From Pollenia angustigena (taxonomy: Eukaryota > Arthropoda > Insecta > Diptera > Polleniidae): 64,000 nucleotides of DNA. Made by a program: the position numbers and the translations under genes. Location: the NCBI GenBank assembly GCA_930367215.1, contig OV884056.1, positions 56,482,308 through 56,546,307 on the forward strand. The letters run 5' to 3'. The notes beneath the pieces were generated by a model. It searched no databases, was not told the origin of the DNA, and saw only the letters and a program-made list of their open reading frames with translations. Below, piece by piece: positions 1 to 11,084 of the stretch (the first letter of the stretch is position 1; every line of letters starts with the position of its first letter).

Positions 1-504
1 ACTTTTTGATAATATTGGTAATTAAATATACTATTTGGCTAAAAAATAAAACATTCCAGATATTTAATATAACGTAGAAAAAAACGAAATAAAAATGAAA
101 AATTTTGAAAAAACGTAAAAAATAAGCAAATTTGAGGTGCCAATACTCAGCCATTTCTTATCATATAGAAATTTGTAGCATATCGATGGAAAAGGCATTC
201 AAATACCTTTACAACGATGTACCATTTATTTCCATCGGACTTCAGTTGGGCTCCACAAGGGTTTGAGTGGGACCATACATCGAAAAACACAAAAGTACCG
301 TTATCTAAAAAACGGTACTTAGGAAAAAAAATTACAGCGGTTTTCGTGTCCAGGAGGTCCCAATCTACTTATCTAGGCATGTGGCGTTCTTGGTACTTTT
401 CCAAATTAAAAATTTGTAAAGCAGTGTTATGAAATAGATTTTCCGAAGACCGCAGAGATAATGAGGACTAGGTTGTAGAGTTATGAGCAAAAAAGCATCT
501 TGGC

Positions 505-970
505 TAGCAATAGACAACATCTGACAAAATGTAGGCGGGATTTGAGAAGTGGGCGTGGCTTTTCCCATGCAAAGACGTTATAGATTCTGTATATTTGGAG
601 AGAGGCAAGAGTTAAAGTATCTAATTTAGTAACAAGCAAATTAGTTATCAATAGACAATATCTGATAAAATGTGGGCAGGGGAAGAGAAGTGGGTGTGGC
701 ACAAAAGAGATTTATTTACAGCTAAATAACGGTTAGAAAAAAATTGTCCAAATTTGGTACACATATGTAGCTGGCTTATCAATTCACAACCTCTCTTAAA
801 TTATGGGTGGTAATGAAAAAGTGAGCGTGGCATTTTCAATACAAAGACATTATAGATTTCTATAAAGAACCGCAAGAGTTAAAGTTTCCAAATTAAGTAC
901 AAGCATCTTGGTTATCAGTACACAACATTCGACAAAATGTGGGCGGTATTGGAGAAGTGGTCGTGGCATT
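505..970 (+). repeat. Four degenerate ~133-bp tandem units
   Basis: A block containing ACAAAATGTGGGCGG followed by GAGAAGTGGGCGTGGC recurs near 530, 663, 790 and 930, spaced by about 130-135 bp, with units drifting by point changes. The same block occurs in reverse orientation near 3000-3060 and 3300-3370. No coding capacity is credible. It looks like a dispersed fly repeat with internal tandem structure; no known family is assigned. Confidence 0.6.
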
Positions 971-1039
971 TATTTCATATCTAAAGAAAGGTAATTGTAA
1001 AACTTTCTATGTTTATCGTGTTTCTGCTATTCTTTCTCA

Positions 1040-1885
1040 TAAGAGGTTTTTTCCGCGGCATGAAATAACCCCCCAAAAAAATAATGAAATAACCCCCCAA
1101 ACCGTGGGGTCTTATTTCATATGCAATAAAACCCCAACTTTGCAAATGAAATTAGCCCCCAACGAAATGAAATAACGCCCCAAACATAAATGAAATAGTT
1201 CCCTAATTTTTAGGGGCTTATTTCATATGAAATAAAGTCCCAATTTCTGAAATAAAATAAGAGCTCAATATATGTAATACAATTAATTATATAGTTTTGC
1301 TTTAAAGAATCACGCGATAGATATCATGATATACCAAACACAAGCTTCCCCAACTAAGGCTTTTCTGCATAGCCGGCCTTCGGCCGGGCGCAATGACTTT
1401 TTTCTCTATGGTATTACAAACACCGGCTTCGCTAACTAAAGCTTCTCTGCAAAGTGCCAGGATTTTCTCCTATGTAGTATAAAAATACCGACTCGACACG
1501 GCTACGCAGAGAAGCTTTAGTTATCGAAGCCGGTGTTTGGTATACCATATAGAAGAAACCCATTGCGCCCGGCCGAAGGCCGGCTATGCAGGCAGCTTTA
1601 TTTATCGAAGCCGGTGTTCTGTATACCAAAGTGAATAATTCCTTGCGCCCAAAACGTTTTCATGGTAAATTTGAAAACGAAATAATCCCCCAAAAAATAT
1701 ATGGGGGCTTTATTTCATAATGATTTTTTGGGGGATAATTTCATATGAAATAATACCCCCAAAAAAAAAAAAATTAAATAACACCCCAAACAAAATGAAA
1801 TTACCCCCCAAAAATCGTTTTTGTTGTTCTCTGTACAAACTTTTGGGGGGTTTTTTCATTATTTTTTTGGGGTCATTTCATGCCG
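1040..1885. repeat. CCCCAAA-rich element with repeated hairpins
   Basis: The stretch is made of short modules in which C4-C6 or G4-G6 runs bracket the palindromic core TTATTTCATATGAAATAA. Clear hairpins lie at 1105-1136, 1213-1241 and 1730-1760. It is interrupted at about 1335-1632 by an unrelated foldback. A more decayed relative with the same CCCCAAA modules and a similar end (TTTTGGGGTCAT then a GCCGC motif) lies at about 13690-14280. No ORF is supported; probably a non-autonomous element of unknown class. Confidence 0.55.
1335..1632. mobile_element. Foldback element with long inverted arms
   Basis: The left arm (about 1335-1450) and right arm (about 1497-1632) are inverted copies. Both contain, in order, TATACCA, an AGCCGGCCTTCGGCCGGGCG block, a GGTAT motif, CACCGGCTTCG and AAAGCTTCTCTGC. 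Each arm carries its own short perfect palindrome centred on GGCCTTCGGCC or GGCCGAAGGCC. It sits inside the CCCCAAA-rich repeat and so is younger than it. Miniature foldback transposon, superfamily unknown. Confidence 0.65.
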
Positions 1886-2999
1886 CCGGGTTTTTCTTAT
1901 ATAAGATGTTCTTATATTTGTTATCTACTGTAGCACTTAAAATGTTATTATGTCTGCATTTAATTTCATTTAATAAAATTCAACCATTTTTTAGTTGAAA
2001 GTAAATTTATTTAATCAAAATATTCACTCACTTAAATCTTTATTTTATTTACCATATCCGAAAATCATTATATTTTTATTAATGATCACAAAACAATTTA
2101 ACAAAAAAAAAAAAAAAAAAAAATACCCTTAACAACTTTTGTTTTCTGTTGATTTTTATGGTCACTGTCAAATGGTATTAACTTTTAACATAAATTTTTA
2201 TATTTAAGTTTTTTTTTAACAAATAAAAAATCTGTTTACTGTTTGCAAATTTATATTATTTAGCCTCCTGCCGTTTAAGTTTAGAACAGAACAATATGTT
2301 TTCCTTTATATCTAAGACTTAAAGTTTGAAATTGTTTTTTCTTTATTCACTACGAGTTGAAATTGTTCAATAAATTTGGAGGAATGAGCCCCGATTATGA
2401 AGAGATGATAGTATTTATGAGAGTGTTTTAGTCATTATTTTTATCTTGGTTTCTTTCTATTATAATTGGCTAATATTGTATAAATCTTAATTTGAGGTTA
2501 TGGGTTGTAAGTGTGTGTTGGTATGATTACGAGTTAATAAAAATTGTGCTCATAGTAACAATATAAATTTAATGATTTTTATAAATTAATGGTCTACTAC
2601 TTGTGAACGACACTTTTAACACAAAAATAATATTCAGGCTTCTTTTATATTTTTTTTATATAGTAACCCATTGTGGGTGATATTTGTTAAAGAAATATTA
2701 AATTGAATAAAATGCAGCTCAAAAGATTATTATGTCAGCAATATGTTTAATTTTAAGTTCTAGTTCATCTTATTTCTAGTTTAGCTATAGCTAATAGCTA
2801 AAAAAATGAGCTAATTCAGTTCTAGTTCAGTTTGCATTTAGCTCAGTTTTACTTTTGTATATTTTATCTTTATATCCGAGATCATATATAAAATTTCAAT
2901 GTTTATAAACACAATGTTAGGAAATAAATGAATCTCATATACCCTTCACCATGGTGCGACAAGAACAGAAATTTATATAAATACTGTTCTCTAAATCAA

Positions 3000-3375
3000 T
3001 TTTCCCCACGCGTAGGTGCTTCTCCAATCTCGCCTACATTTTGTCGGATGCTGTGTATTGATAACCAAGATGCTTTTACCTAATTTGGAAAATTTTGCTA
3101 TTGCCGTTCTACAGTTGTTCAGAATTAATTTTTTTATTTTATTTTATTTATTTTTATTCGATGTCTTTTTATGGGTATGCCACGCCTAATTTTCCAATCC
3201 CGCCCATTTGTGTCGAGAAGTTGTGGATGGGGACAGCCCAGCTATGTATACCAAACTTCGACAATTTTGTTCTTACTGTTCTCTAGAAATAAAAAAAATT
3301 AATTTATGCCACGCCCACTTCTCCAATCTCTCCCGCATTGAGTCGAATGGTGTTTATCGATAACCAAGATGCTTG
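3000..3375 (-). repeat. Reverse copies of the 133-bp block
   Basis: The segments at about 3007-3075 and 3303-3375 read, on the minus strand, as the GGTTATC...ACAAAATG...GGAGAAGTGGGCGTGGC module seen at 505-970. A DINE-like end motif (TATACCCTTCACC) lies just before, at 2938, and its inverse (GTGAAGGGTATA) at about 4117, so this block may be inside one larger decayed element of about 1.2 kb. Confidence 0.5.
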
Positions 3376-3660
3376 TTCGTTCTCCAAATATACAGAAAAA
3401 AATAAAAACCACAAAGGATTAATGGGTAAAATTTAAGGCAGTTGTGTTTTTTTGCTTATATATCAGTCATTTATGGACCAAGCTGGTTTAATTCCAATCG
3501 CAAACTCTAACGGGGTATATACATATGACATAAATACCTATTTCAACATAAACACGCACAGACGGACATTGCTTAATCAACTTCATTACTCACTAGGACC
3601 AAGAATGTAAAGATACATTAAAGGGTCTACATCCAGAGCAAAATAGGTTTAAATAAATAT

Positions 3661-4044
3661 CACCTCCAACAAAACTATTTTTAAAGAAAATTCTAAACAT
3701 ATTTTATTTAATTTAACCATTTTATTGTCACCGACAACCATATTATGGTTGCCTCCAAACATGTTATGGTCAATAATAACTAAAATATGTTTAACATTTA
3801 TAATAACATGGCGTTTTACAACCAAAGCATGTTGATCTTAGAAAAGATTAAAATAATATTGTTAATTTAAAAATAAATTATTGTCATATATAACCATAAC
3901 ATGTTAAGAGGCAACCATAATATGCTTGTGTCATCTTAAAGGAGGATTAATTTAACCCTAATATGGTTGTCGGTAACAATAAAATGGTTAAATTAAAAAA
4001 AAATATGTTTAAAATTTTCTTTAAAAATTGTTTTGTTGGAGGTG
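3661..4044. mobile_element. Foldback MITE with ~100-bp inverted ends
   Basis: The element begins CACCTCCAAC and ends GTTGGAGGTG. The arms continue in parallel for about 100 bp with few mismatches, sharing AAAGAAAATT, a TTTAACCATTTTATTGT block, CCGACAACCATATTA and GGTTGCCTC. The interior is AT-rich with no ORF. Superfamily cannot be set because no target duplication is obvious. Confidence 0.7.
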
Positions 4045-4134
4045 ACCATATTTAAAGATCAAACTTGTAGAAATTACAAACGGAATGATTTACTTATTTA
4101 TACACTTTGACCTTCAGTGAAGGGTATAAAAAAT

Positions 4135-4262
4135 GTTCTAGTACAGTTCAAGTTCAGTTTACGTTCAGTTCTAGTTAAGTTTTAGTTCAAAAAAAAGAAA
4201 AGTAACTCAGTTCCAGTTTAGTTCTAGTTAAGTTTCAAGTTAAGTTCTAGTTCAGTGCTCTT
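4135..4262. repeat. AGTTCTAGTT-type simple array
   Basis: Imperfect short tandem repeats of roughly AGTT(C/T)(T/A)AGTTCAGTT fill this interval. Similar arrays occur at about 2755-2860 and 9172-9275. They are low-complexity sequence; no function is suggested. Confidence 0.6.
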
Positions 4263-4466
4263 TTAAATATAAATAACTTGGCTCGCAGAAGATTATCGAT
4301 TCCTGCAGTTCATTGGTTTATTTATTGAAAACATATTTTGGGAAAAGATGGTTAATTTAAAAAGTTTGTGCTTTAAATCATATTAGTATCTTAACCACTA
4401 CTTTTTCCTTATAATAAGAAATAATTGAATATTTAAGAATATCTGACCCGTTTCCCTTTTATCCAG

Positions 4467-4889
4467 GTCCTTGTCCTCATGGTACATTTGCCTGTGATAA
4501 TGGTCAATTGTGTGTTTTACAGCGACAAATCTGTAACCATCACAGGGATTGCCATGATGGCAGTGATGAAGATCCCGTTGAGTGTGGCCTACTTTATGGC
4601 AGTCGTGAAATGACCAATAAAATTGTTGGAAATGCCATTGAAAAGCAAAGACGTCAACAAGAAGTAACGGAGTTAACTTCCATCACTACAAAATTAACAA
4701 CAAACAAAACCTCAGAAGACAATTCCACAACCAAACATGTTGTACGCCTAATACAACAGGGAGAGCAGGACTTTAATTTAAAAACACATTTACAAAAAAA
4801 TTATACAAACACAACAACAACAACGGCTACGAGTGTGGCGGCCACAACAACAAGTATTAATGTGAATAATACAAATCGTATTATTTGTG
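4467..4889 (+). CDS. Lgr3: Relaxin-type LGR receptor, LDLa exon
   Basis: Internal exon of an LDLa/LRR/7TM receptor. The acceptor is a pyrimidine tract ending ATCCAG before 4467 and the donor is GTAAGT at 4890. Both junctions are phase 1. The first ~40 residues form a complete LDL-receptor class A module with six cysteines and the calcium-binding DCxDGSDE motif. About 100 residues of Thr/Asn/Gln-rich linker follow and end in a cysteine that would join the LRRNT cysteine cluster of the next exon. In the family this N-terminal LDLa is needed for signalling after relaxin-like peptide binding. The signal peptide must come from an upstream exon not found here. The orthologue assignment (Lgr3 rather than Lgr4) is inference from memory; the class (LDLa plus LRR receptor) is secure. 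Confidence 0.87.
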
Positions 4890-5462
4890 GTAAGTAAGTA
4901 AAATGTGTTTCAACATATTTTTCTATTTCTATGTTTTTTGTTTGTTTTTGTTAACTTTGTAGTTTGTGTTAAATTTAATTAGAATTTATAAATGCTACTT
5001 AAAACGTTTTTTGTTTGTTTTTAAGCCTAAAAAGAAAATGTTGTAAAGATTTTTTTTTGTTTTTATTATCACGGTTCCTAATTCAGAGGAAATTCGGTGT
5101 TCTTGTAGGCGTATAAGTGTTATCTTAATAGAACTAAATTAAATTAAGTAACCGTACTGAATTAGCACAAGCATTATTTAATACTATTAAAAGAGATTTA
5201 CATTTGTTAATTAAGTTTTAATTACTATTATATTTTATATAAAAGTTAAAGCTTTTCCCTCTTATTCGTAAAAAATATTTCGCTATTATGAAATGCTTGT
5301 TTAACAAATTTTTCTAAATAAACCCTTTAATAAGGTTGTAAACCACAGAAATATTTTATTATTTTTAAGAGCTTTTTTTTATTAGGCATTTGTTTTAAAA
5401 AAAGTACTTTAAAAAGAGCCATGTTTGTATAAAAGTAGCCTTTTTCTTTAACAGTTTTTATA

Positions 5463-5920
5463 TCTTCACCCCTATTAGTGAATGAGGGTATACAAAGACC
5501 CCATAAAGTATATATCGTTAGCTTAAATGCAAAAAGGCGTAACTAACAAAAAATTCAGTATCGAGGTTTGTATTAATTATTATGAATGCCATTAGACTTG
5601 ATATCTTGACAAAATTTAACACCTCTGCGATCAAAAAATTACGCTTTTATTAACAAAGGGAAGTGTGTTAACTTGATACATACAAAACGCCGTAATTAAA
5701 CATTTTTTTTTCTAACAAAATATAATGAAATGGTTTTCTTTGAATATAACTTGAAGAATTCCATGGATGACTTATTAATGCATGTTTTTCTGACATGTTT
5801 AAAGTTTTAATTTTACAAAGTTTTTTGCTTCTCATGTGAAATTTTATTTTTGTTAGTTACGCTTTGTTGCAATTTAGCTAACAATATGTATATCCTAGGT
5901 CCTTGAATGATTCTTAGGCC
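5463..5920. repeat. DINE-like fragment split by a MITE
   Basis: The left part (5463-5516) has the fly repeat end (CACC, GTGAATGAGGGTATA, then GACCCCATAAAGTATATAT). The text resumes at 5883 with TATATCCTAGGTCCTTGA, which in other copies (near 39180 and 30540) follows directly. The 366-bp insert (5517-5882) has inverted ends: GTTAGCTTAAATGCAAAAAG against the inverse of CTTTGTTGCAATTTAGCTAAC, followed on both sides by GCGTAACTAACAAAA. The MITE is therefore younger than the DINE-like copy. Confidence 0.7.
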
Positions 5921-6667
5921 CGTTTTCACAACTACCCGATAGTTAAAAGTAGGATTTTATAGAAAAAAATATATTTAAGAAAAAGTCCCTTAGGTTTTTA
6001 GTCCTAAACATTTCCTCAAAGCATACTTGCCCTTTATCTCCACCCCTTAGGGGGGGGGGGGGCTCCCATACAAATATGGCGTTTTTTGAAATTCTTAAGT
6101 TTAATTAAAATTTTTTATCTTTTGTAAATAAAATCAAAATTTGTAAACAGAAAATTTTATTTGAAACTTTATTTTTTATACTTGTAGAAAAAATTAGAAG
6201 CAAAGCTGCATTTTTCAATATTTTATAAATTAAAAAAAAAAACAAATACATATTTCGAAATTTTGCTAAAAAATTATTTTTTTGCCCAAAAAAATATGTT
6301 TCTAAAAAACTTATTCAATAAACTAACCCGTTTTTGAGTTACGCGAATATAAATCGTGCAACCTTCTTCATTTTCAAAATAACGGTATGTCTCGAAAACA
6401 AGAGCTAGCCAAAAAAAAAAGTTTAGCACCACTAAATTCAGCGTACCCGAATTAGTCAAACTCTAGCACAGTGTTATTATATATAATAAAGTTCTAGTTA
6501 AGTCCTAGTATATTTGCCGATACGATACCGATACTCAAAATAAAACATCATCGATATCAAAACCGATACCGATACGAATATTGGATTTGAATTCAAGTTA
6601 AATTTATCAAAACTTCACAAAATTTCAGTGTAAGAGGTTATTAATATTTAAAATTTAATAAGATTTA

Positions 6668-6777
6668 TGGCCAATTTCAGTTAAAACTAACTATTACTTT
6701 AACTTCCAGTTAACAATATGTTTTTGGCCGTTCTAACTGAGAGTTAATTATAACTGAACTTGGTGAAGTTGGACGTT
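6668..6777. mobile_element. Small MITE, copy 1
   Basis: About 110 bp with imperfect inverted ends (GGCCAATTTCAGTTAAAACT at the left; AACTGAACTTGGTGAAGTTGG at the right) and a shared core TAACAATATGTTTTTGGC. A second copy lies at about 56951-57045 with the same core and ends, so this is a dispersed family. Confidence 0.6.
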
Positions 6778-6894
6778 AAAAAACCAAGAATAGAATTTGA
6801 ATTCAGAATAAAATTAACAAAATATTAAATTTTTTCTACAAAAGTAACAGCGTGAGAATTTAATTGTTAATATTTACAATTGACATTAATAAGA

Positions 6895-7020
6895 TTTTTT
6901 GTTTAAAGAACAAAGTTTTCTCAACTTTTGCGGAGATAGACGATTTCGCAAGTCGGTTTGAACCAGACCTGCAGTCGAAAATAGTCTCTCAGATGCAACC
7001 GAACTAATTTGAAAACTTAA
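6895..7020 (-). pseudogene. hAT transposase C-terminal fossil
   Basis: The minus strand reads an uninterrupted stretch containing ASERLFSTAG, then TDLRNRLSPQKL, then a LCSLN end. This is the signature of the hAT transposase C-terminal dimerisation domain. Only about 40 residues survive and no start or catalytic residues are present. Flanking CGATACCGATAC-rich tracts at about 6515-6590 and 8925-8990 could be remnants of the element ends. This is a dead remnant, not a gene. Confidence 0.75.
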
Positions 7021-7575
7021 GACCGTATACAAATGGATTTGCGTCTCTAGAAATATTATTAGATCTAGGGGCGAAGTAGTGCGATTCTCTATTCAGTTTT
7101 AACATAATTTTAATTGTTAAAAATATTTAACAGCAAAGTTAGAGTTAATTTTATTCAGTAACTTTTTTTTGTTTATTTTTAAGTTCGTAATTATTTTTCA
7201 AAAAAAAAAAAAAAAAAACAAAGACAAACAAAAATGTTGGCAAAAAAGCCACATTACCATTTTTAAAATTCACATTATTTACATACAATTTGCAAAAATA
7301 ATATCAAAAAATTTGTTTTTTTGTGTATTTATAAAAATCATTAAAAAATTAAATTTTAGATGCAGCTTATGGAAATCACTAATAGTTTTTTCTTTTCTAC
7401 ACAAAAAAATAAGTGGAAGACTGTTTTTGCGAGTTTCCGCTTATTTAGTAATTTTTACCGAATTTTTGCCATTCCTTATAGATTTAGCGACTTCAAAAAA
7501 ATTTTGTGGTTTGCTTGAAGTATTTAAAAATTTCGCGAATTTTCGCTATTTTTGCAAAAAAAAATTTAATATCGA

Positions 7576-7827
7576 GCCCTAACCGCGAAAATAACGTAAG
7601 CGACATGATTTTCAATTATCGTTTTTTTTTAATAAATGACTTTATTGGCAACAATTGCATCATCTCCTAAAATGTCATGGTCACAAAAGGTACCGTTACG
7701 ATTTTATAGCAAAAACAATTTTATTGTAAGCGACAAATTTCATACAAAATTTATATGAAATAAAATAAGAAAGCTCTCTCCTGTAAAATTAGATTTTTGG
7801 CGCTTACATTATTTTTGCGGTTAGGGG
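7576..7827. mobile_element. MITE with CCCTAACCGC termini
   Basis: A 252-bp element. The left end GCCCTAACCGCGAAAATAAC and the inverse of the right end (CCCCTAACCGCAAAAATAAT) agree over about 27 bp, and both continue into GTAAGCG. A partial relative starts near 46935 (CCCTTACCGCAAG ... GCGTAAGCGACA). Superfamily undetermined. Confidence 0.65.
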
Positions 7828-8310
7828 TAGATATATTCCGAAAATTTGTTTTTTAAGCCATTGATCGTTTTCAAATACATTTTACGGTTTTTTCAAGTTT
7901 GCAATTTTTCGTGAATTTTAGCCATGTTCGCAATATCAGCGATTATTTCTGTGGTTCTTTAGAGCTTTAACGATTTTTAATAAAAAGCCGCTGTTTGCAA
8001 ATTTTTGCGAGTTTCCGCTAATTTTACTATTTTTACCAAATTTTTGCAATTCTTTATAGTTTGAGAAAGATGCCACCTGATTGAAATTTTTAGCTATGTT
8101 GTTAAAATTGAGTTACTGAATTGCTGTATTGTTACCGCAAGAAATAAACTTTGTCGGTAAAATTAGTTTACCGACAATCTAATTTTCTAACGTTTATCGT
8201 TAAAAGTTAGAAAATTCCACTACAGAACTTGTACCGCCTGTAGGGGTGGCCGTGTTTTCAACACTTTCAGAATACAGAGACATGTTAAGCAGACCAATAA
8301 GGCCCAGAAT

Positions 8311-8626
8311 AGACGGTGAAACGCAACTGCAACGAAACTGCAACTTCTAGTTATTTTGGAGTTTTATTTTAGTTTACGCCATAGACCACACACGACGCGA
8401 ACATTTTGAGACCGGTTTGAAATGCATTGGAAATCAGTTGCATTGAAACCGGCGTACAGGAAACTCGTGTTTGCGTTTCATCTGTTCTCAAAGAAAATCG
8501 AAATGATTGTGATAATTTCATTACATTCTGGTACAATTTAGGTTGCAGGGTGTGTGGAAAACGATTGAAACTGGTTTCAAAACAATAATTTCTAAAGGGT
8601 TTCGTCGCAGTTGCGTTTTACCGTCT
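8311..8626. mobile_element. MITE with 28-bp inverted repeats
   Basis: A 316-bp element. The left end AGACGGTGAAACGCAACTGC and right end (inverse) AGACGGTAAAACGCAACTGC match over about 28 bp with two mismatches. The interior is more GC-rich than its surroundings and has no ORF. Confidence 0.72.
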
Positions 8627-9000
8627 CTTTTGAGCATAAGGCGTTTTTTTTTTGATATGATTGAAGTCTAGTGTCTTTGAAATGTTCGAGCATTGTGTCG
8701 GGGGTCAGGAATTGTAGATAGACAATAGTTTTCATTATTTTCCAAAGCCTCAAATCTTTTATTTATATCTCCGTTGATTCATATGTTATGTGAAATAATT
8801 TCATTGTTCTGTTTTGATCTTATGCTCTGCTTTTTAATGTTTTAGTTCTCTTAGTTGCTTTGCAAAAAATAAGAATAGAAATTAAATAAGTTGACTAAAA
8901 ATACTCAAAAAAAAAAATATAAAAAGTATCGCCGATACCGATATATCAAAAAATCTAAAGTATCGCCGTTATATCGGTATTGGTTTAAGTTTAGCCATAG

Positions 9001-9173
9001 TTTACCCCCCGTTTCCACATGCAAGTGAAAACGGGGGGTAAATAGACTCACACTTTTTCACTAACATTCACACAATTTTGTACATTCAGGCAATCGGCTG
9101 TTTTCTCGATTTTTCGTTGATAGTACGTATGCACTACTTGCAAGTCATTACTTGCATGGGAAAACGAAGGGGT
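9001..9173. mobile_element. Miniature element with G-rich hairpin end
   Basis: The left end forms a perfect 14-bp hairpin (TTTACCCCCCGTTT at 9001-9014; its inverse at 9029-9042). The outer termini also pair: CCCCGTTTCCACATGCAAGT near 9007 with the inverse of ACTTGCATGGGAAAACGAAG near 9150-9172. About 170 bp; non-coding. Confidence 0.55.
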
Positions 9174-9551
9174 TAGTTCTAGTACAGTGTCAGCTCAGTT
9201 CCGATCAGTGTTAGTTAAGTTAAAGTTAAGTTTAAATTAAGTTACAGTTTAGATCTAGTTTTAAATTTTAAGTTATTTCTTTCCCAATTTTTTTTTTTTA
9301 AAGAACTGTTAACAATCATTATAATTTCAAAATATTTTATTATTTTTTCATTATTTTAAACAACTTTTAGAATGTTTTTCTTTGAGTTAAATATTATTTT
9401 ATAAAGCTTTATTTCAATAGTCCTATTCCTACAATATTTCACATACTTTGCTTAAGTCAATCTTTGGTTAACATCGAAGCTTCATATATGAATAAAATAA
9501 TTTATAAAAAAAAAATAATTCCCATATGCTTTTTCATTTTTTCAATAACAG

Positions 9552-9652
9552 AAATCTCAACATATCCAACACAATGTACCTGCCTTAAAAAATCTATAAT
9601 TGTTTGTAAAAATAATGCAAAATTAACAATAATACCTGATATTGGACCCGAG
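9552..9652 (+). CDS. Lgr3: Relaxin-type LGR receptor, LRRNT exon
   Basis: A 101-nt exon. The acceptor ends ATAACAG before 9552 and the donor GTAAAT begins at 9653. It enters in phase 1, matching the end of the LDLa exon, and leaves in phase 0. The residues give a cysteine cluster QCTC...C, with a further cysteine supplied by the end of the previous exon. A KLTIIPDIGPE stretch follows, the usual transition from an LRR N-terminal cap to the first repeat. The reading frame continues past the donor only to a stop at 9674-9676, so splicing is needed. Confidence 0.85.
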
Positions 9653-10007
9653 GTAAATACAGTATTGATGGCTTAAAAGCAATTTATATTTTACACGTCT
9701 TTTGGTGCGTAAACAGAAATAAATCTTTAAAGTTCGCGAAAATATCGTGTTAAGAAAATATCGACTAGTCATCATTATGAATAAGAAATATTTTACTTGC
9801 ATCCAAAATGGATGTACACATTAAAATTTTGAAAAAAAAAATTAGCAAATTTAGGTTCGGCTTTCGATATCAATCGAAGTTCCCATTTATTTAAATTGCA
9901 TTGTAATTTTGATCGATATCGATATTGAATTTTTCGAACTTGCACTTGCATATAAATGCGTTAACGACATTAAATTTAAACAATATTTTCAACAATTTCC
10001 TTTCAAG

Positions 10008-10087
10008 GTAACTGGCATAATTATTGTTGATAACAATTTGACTTTGCAAGCTAATGATTTGAAATATTTTACAAAACTCCGAAGATT
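10008..10087 (+). CDS. Lgr3: Relaxin-type LGR receptor, first LRR exon
   Basis: An 80-nt exon. The acceptor TTTCCTTTCAAG precedes 10008 and the donor GTAAGT begins at 10088. It enters in phase 0 (matching 9652) and leaves in phase 2. It encodes VTGIIIVDNNLTL and a following KYFTKLRRL half-repeat, a degenerate LRR following the cap. The upstream open frame (9909-10007) is intronic read-through. Confidence 0.85.
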
Positions 10088-10153
10088 GTAAGTTTTTTCA
10101 TAATAACAAATTAAAAACTTTTCATTGTTTTAGTAAATTTTCTCTCTTCTTAG

Positions 10154-10441
10154 AAAACTCAAGTCGAATAATATAAAAGAATTACCACTGGGTTTATTTG
10201 TGCACTTACAAAATTTAGAATCTCTCGATTTACGTTACAATCAACTGACCCACCTACAGAAGTTCATTTTTGAAGGCCTTTTAAATCTTCAATGGCTGTT
10301 TTTGGGTTCAAATTATTTGGAATCATTAGCCGTGTTGGAAATGTCTTTACATTTGCCACGTTTGGAGTGGTTACATTTAAGTAATAATTTATTAACACTG
10401 ATTGGCATACAATTTCCTCGCATGCATGTTCTGTATGAGTT
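10154..10441 (+). CDS. Lgr3: Relaxin-type LGR receptor, four-LRR exon
   Basis: A 288-nt exon (exactly 4 x 72) after a 66-bp intron. The acceptor is TCTTCTTAG and the donor GTAAGT starts at 10442. Both junctions are phase 2. It encodes four consecutive leucine-rich repeats of 24, 24, 25 and 23 residues, with recognisable LxLxxNxL cores (LDLRYNQL, LFLGSNYL, LHLSNNLL). LRRs of this receptor class form the extracellular binding surface for relaxin/insulin-like peptides. The exon length suggests fusion of four ancestral 72-nt LRR exons. Confidence 0.9.
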
Positions 10442-10701
10442 GTAAGTATGAAGACGATATTAAACTTTATTAAAAATTATTGAAGCAAAAATTTTTTAGA
10501 AAACATTTTTACTATGGAAATTTATTAGTAGTTTTTTCTATCTTCTCTTTTCTATTCGGTTTTCTTTTTTTTTTTTGTTTTTAATACGTAATTTATTTTT
10601 TTTGCTTTTCTCTTTTTTTATTTTATCAATTTAAAACACACACTTAATATAAACAAAAAAAAAAAAAAAATAATAATAACTCCTCCATGGCTGTTTGAAA
10701 G

Positions 10702-10773
10702 ATATTTGGACTATAATAGAATTCCATATATTGAAGAGGAAACTTTTGCACAACTGGATAATTTGCATTTACT
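10702..10773 (+). CDS. Lgr3: Relaxin-type LGR receptor, single-LRR exon
   Basis: A 72-nt exon encoding one LRR (YLDYNRIPYIEEETF core). The acceptor GAAAG precedes 10702 and the donor GTAAGT starts at 10774. Phase 2 on both sides, consistent with its neighbours. The acceptor lacks a strong pyrimidine tract immediately upstream (CTGTTTGAAAG), but phase, length and LRR register fit exactly. Confidence 0.85.
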
Positions 10774-11084
10774 GTAAGTATTTTTTCGTTTTTGCTTTAT
10801 TCATAAATATTTTATAGTAATAGTGAGTGAGTGATACATTATTTCAGACAAGGTCAAAATAGTACGAAATAGAAGGACATAAAATAATTGCGACAAAAAA
10901 TTAAGAAAAGCTTTTGAAAAAAGGAAGTCAAATTTCTGAAAAGTACCTTTTTCAAAAGAGAAAAAGTACATCTAAAAGAAGCTTTGACAAAAAATACAAT
11001 AGCAAAATCAGAGTTTTTTTAACATAATGTAATTGCACAGTATCAACGTAGTAGCGTGCGACGTAAATACATACGTTGTCATAT

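Larger units (their letters stand above)
4890..9551 (+). other. Intron between LDLa and LRRNT exons
   Basis: This 4.66-kb intron joins phase-1 exons. It holds AT-rich sequence and several small elements listed separately (DINE fragment split by a MITE at 5463-5920; hAT fossil near 6.9 kb; MITEs at 6668, 7576, 8311 and 9005). Direct repeats of a TTTGCGAGTTTCCGCT-like block occur near 7425 and 8003. No further exon is visible. Confidence 0.7.

Noticed and set aside
7169..7582. 137-residue Lys/Phe-rich frame
   Set aside because: Low-complexity AT-rich translation overlapping repeated TTTGCGAATTT-type text, with no domain or splice support.
9464..9551. Upstream part of the LRRNT frame as a signal-peptide start
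   Set aside because: The hydrophobic stretch before 9552 looks superficially like a signal peptide, but a consensus acceptor (ATAACAG) at its end and matching phase with the LDLa exon make it intron read-through. A short alternative first exon is possible but unsupported.
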